Part shown: positions 6,659 through 16,966 of the stretch, one piece after another | How positions within the stretch are numbered: position 1 is the first letter of the stretch | Layout of the letters: each line of letters opens with the position of its first letter | Notes under the pieces: model-generated | Seen by the model: only the letters and a program-made list of their open reading frames with translations | Told to the model about the DNA's origin: nothing | The model's database searches: none | Position numbers and translations under genes: made by a program | Source of the DNA: Pelagibaculum spongiae | GTDB taxonomy: Bacteria > Pseudomonadota > Gammaproteobacteria > Enterobacterales > Pelagibaculaceae | Assembly: GCF_003097315.1 (NCBI RefSeq) | Contig: NZ_QDDL01000004.1 | Location: 186,001-250,000 of the forward strand | Reading direction: 5' to 3' | DNA: 64,000 bases

Positions 6659-9600
6659 TTGAATAATAATAACAATGCTGAGTTTTCAATCGATGAATCT
6701 ATCGCGCTGTCTCTGGTGCAAACAGATACCTTCCTCGATGCAACTTTAAACCCAACATCACTGAAAAATAGCTCTGGCTATGCGTTGCGATTTGACGGTC
6801 AGGCTGACCTTGCCTACTGGCAGGCGGCGCTTGATAGGCTGGTTTCAAGTCAGGCGATATTAGGTGTCAGGCTGGATACTCAATCTGAGCAGCCATTTCT
6901 CTCAGTTACTGATACCCACCATTCGCTAGTGTTGATAACGGCTGAGACTAATCAGCCTCAGGAATTGCTAAATTCCCTTATTTATCGCAATTATGATTTG
7001 CATTGTGAGCCGATGCTCGGCCATTGGTTAGTGCAAGCACCTGACTGTTATCATTTGGTGATTACTGCACATCATTTATTGCTCGATGGGCCTTCTTTAG
7101 GAATTCATGCGCGGCTATTAATTCAAGCAGCTAATCAGCCGGATGATTTACCGAAAATCTCTACGCTAGCTATGCCGCAAGGGAACTTTAATTCCCATGA
7201 GACGCTGGCGTTCTGGAAATCTGAGCTTGCTCAAGTTGAGCCGCTGCACATTTCCAATCCAGCGTTCAGTCAGACGGCTACTTTATTGAATAACCCTGCA
7301 AACACCCAAGTTAGCGCGGTTGCCACTAATGCATCTGAACCGTTGCATTTGAAGGCGGGCCAGAGAATTTGTGAGCAATTACCTTTTGATGCTGTAGCTT
7401 GGCAGCAAGTTAAAGATTATTGTCGCAGCAAAAAAATAACCCCAGCATTTTATTTTAAATGTCTATTTGGGCTGTTGATTCAATATCACCAGCAAGCAGA
7501 GCAAGACTTTGCGATCACCGAAATCCATGATGGGCGTGATCAGCATAATCGCAATGATCTGGGGTGTTTTACTCGCCAACAGCCGTTTTTGTTTCAGGCA
7601 TCGCAAATCACTGCAGAATCGAGTTTTTCTGATTGGTTGCTAGCTGCCAGAATCCATCAAAAGCGAGCTAAGCCTTTTTTAAAATTATCACCGTCGGCCA
7701 TTACGCATTTACCGATGGCTAGCGACACTTTGTTTGCATTTAATTTTAATAATTTTGTGCCGGTAATGAGTCATCAGGGGCAATCTGTTGCAGTCACTAT
7801 TTTTACGCCGCAAATGCCAAATCTGGTGCAGGGATATGTACACACTGCAGAAACAACCGGCCGCTTTGAATTAATTTACAATTCACAACAATTTAGTTCC
7901 AACCATTTTGTCGAGCGAATGGCCTTGATTCACCAGCAGATTGTCTCTGGTGTTGAGCGATTAGATAAGCTGAATTGGTTGTTAGCAGATGAAGTTGATT
8001 CGTTAGATGCCAGCTGGCAAGCAAACTTTTCGGCTGATGATTGCCTGATTGAGCGTTTCTATCAAACAGCAGAAAAATTCCCCAACCATATCGCGCTAAC
8101 CGATAGCAGTGGTTCCACTTGTTCTGAGCTGACCTATTCTCAATTGATAATACAGGTTAATCAGTTGGCGCAGGCATTGCGGTTCAACCTTGATTGCGGC
8201 CATTTTGATCACAATCAGCTTGATAATCGCGCTTCATCTAGCGATCAATTAATTGGCTTATGTGTCAATCGTGGCTCGCAACAAATAATTGCTATGCTAG
8301 CCATATTAAAAGCAGGTTATGGTTATGTGCCGCTTGATCCGCAATCTCCATTGCAGCGAATTGAATTGATTGCTGAAGATGCAGATCTACAGTTGTTGCT
8401 TACCGACCAACCATTAACATTGAAAACTGCTTGCCGCCAGCTGACATTAGATCAGTGCTTACAACAACCTGTTTCTGAAATAGAAAAAAAACAGCCAAGC
8501 CCTCAGCTGAAACCCAATCCGCAATCAATTGCTTATGTGATCTACACCTCAGGTACCACCGGTAAGCCTAAAGGTGTGCCGATCTCGCATTCCGCTGTGA
8601 TGTCGTTATTTGATGCCAGTGAAGGCTTATTTAGTTTTAGCGATAAAGATTGCTGGAGCCAGTTTCACTCGATAGCGTTTGATTTTTCTATTTGGGAAAT
8701 TTGGGGCGCTTTTTTATATGGCGGAAAATTAGCCTTAGTCCCTGAAGACGCGAGGCAAAATCCGCAGCTGTTTGCTGACTGGTTGATTGAAAGTCAGGTG
8801 ACTTGTCTTAGTCAAACGCCAGGTGCATTTAAAAGGGTTGCTAATTGTCTTGTTGAAGGGCAGAAATCAGGCGATTTACGCCATATTCATTTTGGTGGTG
8901 AAGCGCTGGAGCTGGATAGTTTAATCGCATGGAATAATGAGTTTGGTTTAGCTACGCCATGTCTGACTAATTTATATGGCATTACCGAAACCACAGTTCA
9001 TGTGACTTATAAATCAATTTCAGAAGAAGATTTGGCGAGCAATCAAAGTCGAATCGGGCAACCGTTGCCGCATCTATCGGTTAGGCTGCGTGATGCACTT
9101 AACCGTAAGGTGGCGCCTGGTATTGTTGGAGAAATCCAAGTGTCGGGAGCCAGCTTGTCTGGCGGCTACCTCAATCGGCCAGAATTGAATCAGCAAAAAT
9201 TTATCGAAGATTTAGTGAATGGTGGTACAGGCGTAGCCCGTTGGTACCGTAGTGGTGATTTGGCTCGAATGGATGCATTGAAAAGTGAGCAAGCTGATTA
9301 TCAATTAACCTATCTTGGACGCTCAGATCAGCAGATTAAGCTGCGTGGGTATCGAATTGAAATTGGCGAGATAGTTGCTCAGTTAAGAAACTCTAATTTA
9401 GTTGCTGATGCCGCAGTGGTATTAACCGGCAAGGCCGATGCCGCGCAGTTAATTGCCTATGCCGTGGCTGATGGTGAAGTATCTGAAGCCATAGATAATC
9501 CGAAACTATCTAATCCGAAACTATCTAATTCTCAACTATCACAGCAAGTTTTAACCTCACTGCAAGCGTCGCTGCCGCTGTACATGTTGCCTGCCCAGAT

Positions 9601-10159
9601 TATCTGGTTAGATCAGTTGCCGCTAACCATTAATGGCAAGCTGGATAAATCAGCACTACCTTCAGCCGTTGATTCATCGAAATCTGCCAAAAGCGATTTT
9701 CAGCCAAATGCCGAGTTACCTCAAAGCAGTATTGAAAAATCAATTGCTCGGATTTGGCAAAAAGTACTACAGCGGAAAAATATTAATCTGCAAGATCATT
9801 TTTTCCGTCTCGGTGGACATTCATTGCAGGCCGCGCAATCGATTAGCGAGTTGAATGCAAAGTTTGAGCTGACGATGCCGATGACGCTGATATTCAAGTT
9901 CCCTTTATTGCAAGACCTAGCATGGGAAGTTGAAAGGGAATTAACCGAAGCTTTTTATCGTGATGATCCCAAGCCGTTTATTTTACAAGCAGCGATTGCC
10001 AGAAAAGCCCGGCGAATTGAAAAAGAAAAATTACAAGCGCTGGAAAAAAAGGGTAGGCGGGTTAAATCATCGCTAAGACCAAAACCTGAGCTAACAGCTG
10101 AACCGAAAGCACCTGCAGCGGTTCAGTCTGACCAGCAGCGAGAGGTATTTGAACTGTGA
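6659..10159 (+). CDS. NRPS protein 1: C*-A-T, Thr-like specificity
   Basis: A 1166-residue one-module synthetase, first of six. Domains: a divergent condensation-superfamily domain (C*, about residues 10-450, HHLLLDG at 138-144, GR and GCF motifs), an adenylation domain (about 465-990; TSGTTGKPKG from 630, YGITETT at 773, NGKLDK near the end), and a carrier domain with phosphopantetheine Ser1055 in LGGHSLQ. My hand-read A-domain code is DFWSHGLVHK, close to the Thr code DFWNIGMVHK. A basic, charged tail ends in EVFEL, a likely docking motif. The TTG start at 6659 is the only usable one: an in-frame stop lies at 6635 and GGGAG sits 7 bases upstream. With no canonical C domain in front, it probably loads the first residue. 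Its stop overlaps the next gene by 4 bases (GTGA). Confidence 0.92.
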   Translation: MNNNNNAEFSIDESIALSLVQTDTFLDATLNPTSLKNSSGYALRFDGQADLAYWQAALDRLVSSQAILGVRLDTQSEQPFLSVTDTHHSLVLITAETNQPQELLNSLIYRNYDLHCEPMLGHWLVQAPDCYHLVITAHHLLLDGPSLGIHARLLIQAANQPDDLPKISTLAMPQGNFNSHETLAFWKSELAQVEPLHISNPAFSQTATLLNNPANTQVSAVATNASEPLHLKAGQRICEQLPFDAVAWQQVKDYCRSKKITPAFYFKCLFGLLIQYHQQAEQDFAITEIHDGRDQHNRNDLGCFTRQQPFLFQASQITAESSFSDWLLAARIHQKRAKPFLKLSPSAITHLPMASDTLFAFNFNNFVPVMSHQGQSVAVTIFTPQMPNLVQGYVHTAETTGRFELIYNSQQFSSNHFVERMALIHQQIVSGVERLDKLNWLLADEVDSLDASWQANFSADDCLIERFYQTAEKFPNHIALTDSSGSTCSELTYSQLIIQVNQLAQALRFNLDCGHFDHNQLDNRASSSDQLIGLCVNRGSQQIIAMLAILKAGYGYVPLDPQSPLQRIELIAEDADLQLLLTDQPLTLKTACRQLTLDQCLQQPVSEIEKKQPSPQLKPNPQSIAYVIYTSGTTGKPKGVPISHSAVMSLFDASEGLFSFSDKDCWSQFHSIAFDFSIWEIWGAFLYGGKLALVPEDARQNPQLFADWLIESQVTCLSQTPGAFKRVANCLVEGQKSGDLRHIHFGGEALELDSLIAWNNEFGLATPCLTNLYGITETTVHVTYKSISEEDLASNQSRIGQPLPHLSVRLRDALNRKVAPGIVGEIQVSGASLSGGYLNRPELNQQKFIEDLVNGGTGVARWYRSGDLARMDALKSEQADYQLTYLGRSDQQIKLRGYRIEIGEIVAQLRNSNLVADAAVVLTGKADAAQLIAYAVADGEVSEAIDNPKLSNPKLSNSQLSQQVLTSLQASLPLYMLPAQIIWLDQLPLTINGKLDKSALPSAVDSSKSAKSDFQPNAELPQSSIEKSIARIWQKVLQRKNINLQDHFFRLGGHSLQAAQSISELNAKFELTMPMTLIFKFPLLQDLAWEVERELTEAFYRDDPKPFILQAAIARKARRIEKEKLQALEKKGRRVKSSLRPKPELTAEPKAPAAVQSDQQREVFEL
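6686..8008 (+). other. C* domain 1 (divergent condensation-superfamily domain, N-terminal)
   Basis: Retains HHLLLDG (from base 7070) but has EIHDGR then GCFTRQQPF where normal C domains have the GTPVAGR..IGFFVN block, and a later FAFNFNNF motif. It is the only C* with no canonical C domain before it. Boundaries are approximate. Confidence 0.7.
9497..9541 (+). repeat. Three 15-bp coding repeats in NRPS gene 1
   Basis: Units at 9497, 9512 and 9527 encode NPKLS, NPKLS and NSQLS in a loop of the A-domain C-terminal subdomain. The first two units are identical at DNA level and the third is diverged. This is an in-frame slippage-type expansion with no obvious functional meaning. Confidence 0.75.
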
Positions 10160-13100
10160 GCGCACAACAATTACTAGAAAGCTTGCGTCAGAAAGGGGTC
10201 AAGGTCTGGCTGGAAGCTGACAAAATTAAATTGGATGCACCGCAAGGAGCGATTGACGCTGCTTTATTTGAGCAGCTAAAAGCCAATAAAGCACAGCTGA
10301 CTGATTTGTTACGTGCCGATTCGGCCGCTGAAGTTACAAAGCCTGCGGTTAGCAGAAAAGCCTCCAATCGATCTGCGATGACGATTCAGGTTGGCGATTA
10401 TCAGCAAGGTTGGCAGTTGTCTCCGCTACAACATCGATTGTGGCTGCATCAGCAAATTAATCCTTCCGATACCAGTTACAACATGCTGGGTGCCTGGGAT
10501 ATTGCCGGGGATTTACAGCCTCAATTAATGCTGCAGGCTTTTGAGCAATTAATTGAGCGGCAACACATTCTCTCTAGTTGTATTCGCGCTCAAGCTAGCC
10601 ATGGCTTTGCTGAAAAATCGCGGCAACTTTTTAAACTACAGCAAATTGATTTTTCTGCGCTTTCAGAATCAAAGCAACAGTTGAAATGGCAAACGGCGCT
10701 ACAGCAGCAATCTAATACGCCTTTTGTGTTGGAACAACAATTACCGATTCGTGCGGTATTGGCAAAATTTGCCAATAATCGCTGGAGTTTATCGGTGTGC
10801 TTGCATCATGTAGTGGCTGATGGTTGGTCCATTGCCTGCTTAATTGACCAGTTATCTCAGCTTTACAGTCAGCAAACGCTACCTGAATTGCAGTACCAAT
10901 ATTCAGATTATGCTCGCTGGCAGAATGCCCAGTTAGCTGACGCTGCGGCGAACAATTCAGCAGATGACAAAGCATTCTGGTCAAACTACCTGCAAAATAT
11001 CGAGCCACTTGAATTGCCCTCTGGCCTCAATGCGGCCCAGCAGTCTAGGCAATCTGCAAAAGCAGGTCAGTTAAAGCTCAAGCTAGATCCCATTCAATTG
11101 CAGCAGCTCCAGCAGTTTGCTAGTGAACAAGGTACAACACTTTATTTGGCGGCGGTTTCGGTATTTCAAACCCTATTGTATCGCTATAGCGAGCACTCAG
11201 ATATTACGCTGATCAGCCCGATAACCGATCGACCAGATCCGGCGTTGACCAATTTGATTGGCTGTTTTATCAATACCTTACCGTTTAGATCTAATGTAAC
11301 AGCAGACCTAACATTTAAGCAGTTGTTGCAGCGTAATCTGAGCTACTTTGAAAATATATTACAGCATCAGCATTTACCGTTTGATCAACTTCAGCAAGCC
11401 TTGAATCAACAAGGCTCTAGCTTAGAAAGTGCTGAAAAAGCGATTTGTTTTGTGGTACAGAATGCGCCGAGCAGTCAGCTAACGCTTAACAATCAAAATG
11501 GTGCAGCACTAAAACTGACCGCAATCGATATTGCCAATCAGGCGGCTAAGTTTGGTTTAACCCTGCAACTGTTTGTTGATCCACAAGCGCCTTATCTTGA
11601 GCTGGAATACCATCCACAGATGCTTTCAGAAATGATGGCCCAGCGGCTGGTCCAGCATTTCAGCCAGTTAATCACTGTGATGGTCGCTGACCCGGATAAA
11701 CCACTCGGCAAAATTAACTATTTAAATCAAGCTGAGCAAAAGTGGCTATTGGCGCAAGATGGGCCAAAGAATCCGTATCCAGATTGCAGTTTGGTTGAGC
11801 GCTTTGAGCGGGCAGCCAAAAAATACCCACAAAATACAGCGCTCACTTTTGAAAACCAGTCATTAAATTACCAAGACCTTTTACTGCAGGTAAATGGCTT
11901 GGCGGATTGGTTGCTTGAGCAAAAATTAATTCCAGGCGATCGGGTGGCGCTTTATCTGCCAAGAAGCATTGAATTAGTAATGACCACTTTGGGATTGGCT
12001 CGGGCTGGTTTGGTTGCAGTGCCTTTGGATCCGACTTATCCAGTTGCGCGACTACAGCAAATGGCCAACCAAGCTGAAGTAACGGCATTGCTGATTGGTG
12101 ACCAAGATCTCGAGTTTGCGCCAGAATTACGTCGCATTGAATTACCGCACCATGATTTTGTGCAAACCATACTGGCTCGCGAACAGTCAAAAACCCCATT
12201 TCCTGCTGCCGATGATTCGCTGTATATCATGTTCACTTCTGGTTCGACTGGCGTGCCCAAGGGTATCGAAGTCAGTCATCAAAATGTGATGCGACTGGCG
12301 TGTAATAATACCTTTGCCAACACTGGTTCAGGTGTCTCGGTGTTGCAATATGCACCGGTGGCATTTGACGCATCGACTTTTGAAATCTGGAATAGCTTAC
12401 TCAATGGTGCGCGATTGGTTATCGCACCAGCAAAAACATTGTCAGCATCAGAGTTAGGCCAGTTAATTTCCGAGCAAAAAATAGATGTGTTGTGGCTGAC
12501 GGCGGCATTATTTCATCAGCTGGTGGATCAAAATTCTGAGATTTTCTCTGGCGTTACCCAGCTGTTAACCGGCGGTGATGTGGTGTCGGCTTCACGGGTA
12601 AAATCGTTACTGAAAAAATTCCCAAAGCTGATTATTTCTAATGGCTACGGCCCAACAGAAAACACCACTTTTACCACGGTTCATCATTTAAAATCGGCTG
12701 AACAAGTCGATACGCCATTACCGATCGGCAAGCCGATTGCTAATACATCGGTTCGGGTATTAGACCCACGTGGAATGCCAGTCGCGATAGGTATTGCTGG
12801 AGAATTATGGGCCGGAGGTGGTGGTGTTGCTAAAGGTTATATTAATGCTGCAGATTTAACCGCTAAGGCTTTTGTTTCACAAACCACGTCATCTCAGGCA
12901 CAGATTTGGTATCGCACGGGTGATTTGGTTAGCTGGCGGGAAGACGGCGTACTTAATTATCATGGCCGAATTGACCAGCAAGTTAAAATTCGTGGTTTTC
13001 GAATTGAGCCCGCCGAAATTGAACAGCAAATTAATCGCTTGCCCGGGGTTAAAAACTGCTGCGTTTTACCGGTAAAAGATCCAAGAACTACCTCCGATGA

Positions 13101-16100
13101 ACGAATGCTGGCTTGCTGGTTGGAAACGGAATCTTTTGACGATTTTCAGCCTGAGCAGTGGCGTGAGCAATTAAAGCAAAGCCTTTCTATTCATATGGTG
13201 CCGCAAAGCTGGAATCATGTTGAATGTTTACCGATCAATGCCAATGGCAAGTTAGATCGAAAAGCATTGCCTGAGCCACAACTTTCATCGACGGTTGCAC
13301 CGGCAGCGATTCGGGTAGCGGAAAACGATCAGCAACAGAAAATGTTGCGGATTTGGCAACCGCTGTTGACTAATAATCAGCTAGGCATCGATGATGATTT
13401 CTTTTTGTTGGGCGGCCATTCTTTATTGGTCACTCGGTTGGTCTCTGAAATTGCTCGGGTGTTCTCGATTGAATTGCCAATTAATCTGATTTATCGATAT
13501 CCAACGGTTGCCCAGTTGTGTGATCAGCTGCACCAAGGCAAAGCAGTTGATTTGATTGAAAAGCAAGCAGATACAAAGCTTCAGCCATTATCGATGGCAC
13601 AAAAGCAATTGTGGTTTTTACAAAAGCTGCAATCTGTTGAAAGTCATGGCCAAGCTTCGAATAATTATAATGTTTTAGCGGCATTAGAATTAACCGGAAC
13701 AGTTGATCAAGCTGCATTGCAGGCATCACTTGATTGGTTGATTAACCGCCATTCCATATTGCGGGCAACTTTTACTGAAGTAGACCAAGAGCCTTGTCAG
13801 AAAATTGGCCAGCAAGTGTCGGCAGATTTCCAATTGCTAGATTTGTCGCAGCAAGCCGATGCTCAAGCTAGCTTGCAACAGTTTTTACAGCGGCTAAGCC
13901 AACAGGCTATCGATTTAAATAATCCGGAAAAGCGTTTATTTAATAGTTGGCTGGTTAAATTGTCAGATCAGAAACAGGTATTGGTTTTACTGACTCATCA
14001 TATTCTGGCGGATGGTTGGAGTATGGGGTTGTTGGTTGAAGAATTGAGTCAAACTTACACTCAATTGCTGCAATTGCCTCGAAACAACCTAAGCCTTGTT
14101 CAATCCGAATTAAATACACCGGCACTAGAGTTTGCCGATTTTTCAATTTGGCAGCAGCAATGGTTGGATTCACCGAAAAGCCAGCCCGCGAGAGATTATT
14201 GGCTGTCTCAATTACAAGAGGCACCGGTGTTACAGCTGCCATACGATAAAGCCCGTCCTGCGCGCTTATCATCGGCTGGTGCTGACTTCTGGTTCACAAT
14301 TCCGGCGCAACAAACTACAGCACTGCAGCAATTAGCCAATCAATTGCAGGTAAGTTTGTATAGTTTGTTGTTAACGATTTACCGGGTGCAGTTATATCGC
14401 TATAGCCGTCAAACAGACTTTGCAATCGGAACACCTGTTGCTGGGCGTTTGCGACCAGAGCTAGAAAAATTGGTCGGCATGTTTGTTAATAGCCTGCCGA
14501 TGCGAATGACTGTCGATGCACAGCAATCGTTCCAGAAAATGGCGCAACAGCAGCACCAAATCACCATCGACGCTTGGCAGCACCAGCAGTTACCTTTACA
14601 AACGATGGTTGACCAATTGCAGTTGGATCGAAATGCCAGCCAATCGCCGATCTTCCAGGTGATGTTTGCACTGCAAAATTCCACCGATGATTTTGTTGCA
14701 GATTTTGCGGGGCTTGATTGCCAAGTATTAAAAGTGCCCAATCCGGTTGCAAAATTTGAGCTGAGTCTGCACCTGCAAAAAAATGCCGATGGTGGTATGG
14801 ATGGCCGATTTGAATATGCCACTGATTTATTCAAAGCCGAACGAATGGCTCAGTTTTCGGATCATTTCAGTCATTTAATTGCGCAGGTAATTGCACAACC
14901 TGAAATATCTTTAAATCAGCTGCAATTGCTTAATTCGTCGCGATTAAGCCAAGTTGCTGAGCACTCTAATCCGGTAAAACGCTATCAGATTGATGATTCT
15001 TTATGTCTGGCTGATATTTTCACAGCCAGTGCAGCAAAATTTCCAGAGCATACCGCGCTTACCTTGCCAGGTTTCAAATCACCGCAAGATTCAATGGTTA
15101 GCTGGAGTTATTGTCAGTTAGATCAGAAAAGTGGTCAGTTGGCGTCAGCAATACAAGCGCTGGGCGTTCAACCGGGTCAGCCAGTCGCCATATTGCTAGA
15201 TCGTGGCCTTGATTTACCTTTGGCGATTTTGTCAGTTTTAAAAGCGGGTTGCTGGTATGTGCCGCTAGACCCATCTAGTCCAAAAGATCGAGTTGATTTT
15301 ATTGTTGAAGATAGTGGTTGTGACTTGTTAATCAGTCATAGCGATTTAACCGCGCAATGGCCCGATCAGAAACAGGTCATCGCACTAGACCAGTTGGAGC
15401 TGCCCCAGCAACAATTAAGGCTGTCGATGTCTGCTGATGATACGGCATATATGATTTACACCTCTGGCACGACCGGAAAGCCAAAAGGGGTTAAGGTCAG
15501 TCATAGAAATGTGATTCGCTTGTTTATGTCGGCAGCTGAAGATTTTGAATTTTCTGATAAAGACGTTTGGAGCCTATTTCATTCTTGTGCTTTTGATTTC
15601 TCGGTTTGGGAAATCTGGGGTGCCTGGTTCCATGGCGGTGAGTTGTTAGTGGTGCCGTGGATTATTTCCCGTGATACCCAAACCTTTAGAACGCTGTTGC
15701 AGCAACACAACGTCAGCGTATTAAATCAAACACCTTCAGCATTTGTCCGGTTGATTCAGGAAGATCAAATTGCTGGCGACAAGCTTGAAGCCTTGCGCTA
15801 TGTAGTGTTTGGTGGCGAAGCATTAGACTGCCGCTCACTAAAACCGTGGACAGACAAGTATTCGCTGCAAACGCCGCAACTGGTCAATATGTATGGCATT
15901 ACTGAAACCACGGTGCATGTCACTTATTATCCGATTGAACAAAGCAATCTTAATCAGCTGGCCAGCCCAATTGGCCGGCCATTGTCTGACTTAGGTTGTT
16001 GGTTGCTAGATTGTGATGGTCAGCCAGTCGATCAGGGCTTGCCGGGTGAGCTGTATGTTTCTGGTAGTGGCGTTACCCAAGGTTATCATCAGCGAGATAG

Positions 16101-16944
16101 CTTGAATCAGCAGCGATTTATCACCAAAGAATTTGCCGATGGATGTTTGTATCGCAGCGGGGATTTGGTTAAGCGTAACGGGCTAGGCCAGCTTGAATAT
16201 CTAGGTCGAATTGATGAACAAATTAAGTTACGAGGCTTTCGCATTGAACTGGGTGAAATTCGTAGCCAGATAGAATCGATTGTCGGCATACATCAGGCAG
16301 TCGTTAAAGTTATCGGTGAAGGTGATCAGCAGCGTTTGGCTTGCTGGGTAATGCTGATGAATCAGGATATTACTCAACAAGCTATTTGTGATTACCTACT
16401 TAAAAACTTGCCTGAATATATGGTGCCATCACTATTTGTTTTAATGGATCAATTGCCATTAACCGCTAATGGAAAAGTTGATAGCAAGGCCTTGCCTGAT
16501 CCCGATAGCATGGAAGTTTCTACTACCGATCATCAGTTGCCGTTAACTGAAACAGAAATTCGTCTGGCTGAAATATGGTCAGAACTGCTTGATCAAAAAG
16601 CAATTGCCCGTGATGGTCATTTCTTTAGATTGGGCGGGCATTCTCTTTTGGCCACTAAAGCGGTCAGCAGAATTCGCGATCGTTTGGCAATAGAGTTATC
16701 GTTGGCAGACTTCTTTGATGTACCTGTACTGCAACAACAGGCGCATAAGCTAGACCAATTAATTGCTGCATCTAACATTCAGAACACCGCCCAAGCCGAT
16801 TCGATCACCAAATTTGAATTAGCTGAGCAAGAATTAAATGATGTGGATGCCCTGCTGGGCGAACTAGGGGAACTTGGTGAGTCAGGAGAACTAGACCAGC
16901 AAGCCTTAGAGGCATTGCTAGGCGAAGTCGAACAGCAGGAATAA
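10156..16944 (+). CDS. NRPS protein 2: dock-C-A-T-C-A-T, Val-like and Thr
   Basis: A 2262-residue two-module synthetase. The first ~55 residues form a TubC-like docking domain. Module 1: C domain (HHVVADGWS from residue 217), A domain (TSGSTG at 694, YGPTENTT) with code DAFWLGGTFK, close to the Val code DAFWIGGTFK, and carrier Ser1089. Module 2: C domain (HHILADGWS at 1281), A domain (TSGTTG at 1769, YGITETT) with code DFWNVGMVHK, matching Thr except for one position, and carrier Ser2163. Neither module has a C* domain, so the Thr module here contrasts with the C*-bearing Thr modules in genes 1 and 3. No epimerization domain is seen and the carriers have GGHSL, so L-residues are expected. The C-terminal tail is acidic and Leu/Gly-rich, unlike the other tails. 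GTG start at 10156. Confidence 0.95.
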   Translation: MSAQQLLESLRQKGVKVWLEADKIKLDAPQGAIDAALFEQLKANKAQLTDLLRADSAAEVTKPAVSRKASNRSAMTIQVGDYQQGWQLSPLQHRLWLHQQINPSDTSYNMLGAWDIAGDLQPQLMLQAFEQLIERQHILSSCIRAQASHGFAEKSRQLFKLQQIDFSALSESKQQLKWQTALQQQSNTPFVLEQQLPIRAVLAKFANNRWSLSVCLHHVVADGWSIACLIDQLSQLYSQQTLPELQYQYSDYARWQNAQLADAAANNSADDKAFWSNYLQNIEPLELPSGLNAAQQSRQSAKAGQLKLKLDPIQLQQLQQFASEQGTTLYLAAVSVFQTLLYRYSEHSDITLISPITDRPDPALTNLIGCFINTLPFRSNVTADLTFKQLLQRNLSYFENILQHQHLPFDQLQQALNQQGSSLESAEKAICFVVQNAPSSQLTLNNQNGAALKLTAIDIANQAAKFGLTLQLFVDPQAPYLELEYHPQMLSEMMAQRLVQHFSQLITVMVADPDKPLGKINYLNQAEQKWLLAQDGPKNPYPDCSLVERFERAAKKYPQNTALTFENQSLNYQDLLLQVNGLADWLLEQKLIPGDRVALYLPRSIELVMTTLGLARAGLVAVPLDPTYPVARLQQMANQAEVTALLIGDQDLEFAPELRRIELPHHDFVQTILAREQSKTPFPAADDSLYIMFTSGSTGVPKGIEVSHQNVMRLACNNTFANTGSGVSVLQYAPVAFDASTFEIWNSLLNGARLVIAPAKTLSASELGQLISEQKIDVLWLTAALFHQLVDQNSEIFSGVTQLLTGGDVVSASRVKSLLKKFPKLIISNGYGPTENTTFTTVHHLKSAEQVDTPLPIGKPIANTSVRVLDPRGMPVAIGIAGELWAGGGGVAKGYINAADLTAKAFVSQTTSSQAQIWYRTGDLVSWREDGVLNYHGRIDQQVKIRGFRIEPAEIEQQINRLPGVKNCCVLPVKDPRTTSDERMLACWLETESFDDFQPEQWREQLKQSLSIHMVPQSWNHVECLPINANGKLDRKALPEPQLSSTVAPAAIRVAENDQQQKMLRIWQPLLTNNQLGIDDDFFLLGGHSLLVTRLVSEIARVFSIELPINLIYRYPTVAQLCDQLHQGKAVDLIEKQADTKLQPLSMAQKQLWFLQKLQSVESHGQASNNYNVLAALELTGTVDQAALQASLDWLINRHSILRATFTEVDQEPCQKIGQQVSADFQLLDLSQQADAQASLQQFLQRLSQQAIDLNNPEKRLFNSWLVKLSDQKQVLVLLTHHILADGWSMGLLVEELSQTYTQLLQLPRNNLSLVQSELNTPALEFADFSIWQQQWLDSPKSQPARDYWLSQLQEAPVLQLPYDKARPARLSSAGADFWFTIPAQQTTALQQLANQLQVSLYSLLLTIYRVQLYRYSRQTDFAIGTPVAGRLRPELEKLVGMFVNSLPMRMTVDAQQSFQKMAQQQHQITIDAWQHQQLPLQTMVDQLQLDRNASQSPIFQVMFALQNSTDDFVADFAGLDCQVLKVPNPVAKFELSLHLQKNADGGMDGRFEYATDLFKAERMAQFSDHFSHLIAQVIAQPEISLNQLQLLNSSRLSQVAEHSNPVKRYQIDDSLCLADIFTASAAKFPEHTALTLPGFKSPQDSMVSWSYCQLDQKSGQLASAIQALGVQPGQPVAILLDRGLDLPLAILSVLKAGCWYVPLDPSSPKDRVDFIVEDSGCDLLISHSDLTAQWPDQKQVIALDQLELPQQQLRLSMSADDTAYMIYTSGTTGKPKGVKVSHRNVIRLFMSAAEDFEFSDKDVWSLFHSCAFDFSVWEIWGAWFHGGELLVVPWIISRDTQTFRTLLQQHNVSVLNQTPSAFVRLIQEDQIAGDKLEALRYVVFGGEALDCRSLKPWTDKYSLQTPQLVNMYGITETTVHVTYYPIEQSNLNQLASPIGRPLSDLGCWLLDCDGQPVDQGLPGELYVSGSGVTQGYHQRDSLNQQRFITKEFADGCLYRSGDLVKRNGLGQLEYLGRIDEQIKLRGFRIELGEIRSQIESIVGIHQAVVKVIGEGDQQRLACWVMLMNQDITQQAICDYLLKNLPEYMVPSLFVLMDQLPLTANGKVDSKALPDPDSMEVSTTDHQLPLTETEIRLAEIWSELLDQKAIARDGHFFRLGGHSLLATKAVSRIRDRLAIELSLADFFDVPVLQQQAHKLDQLIAASNIQNTAQADSITKFELAEQELNDVDALLGELGELGESGELDQQALEALLGEVEQQE

Positions 16945-16966
16945 TAACAATAATAAGAGCAGACGC

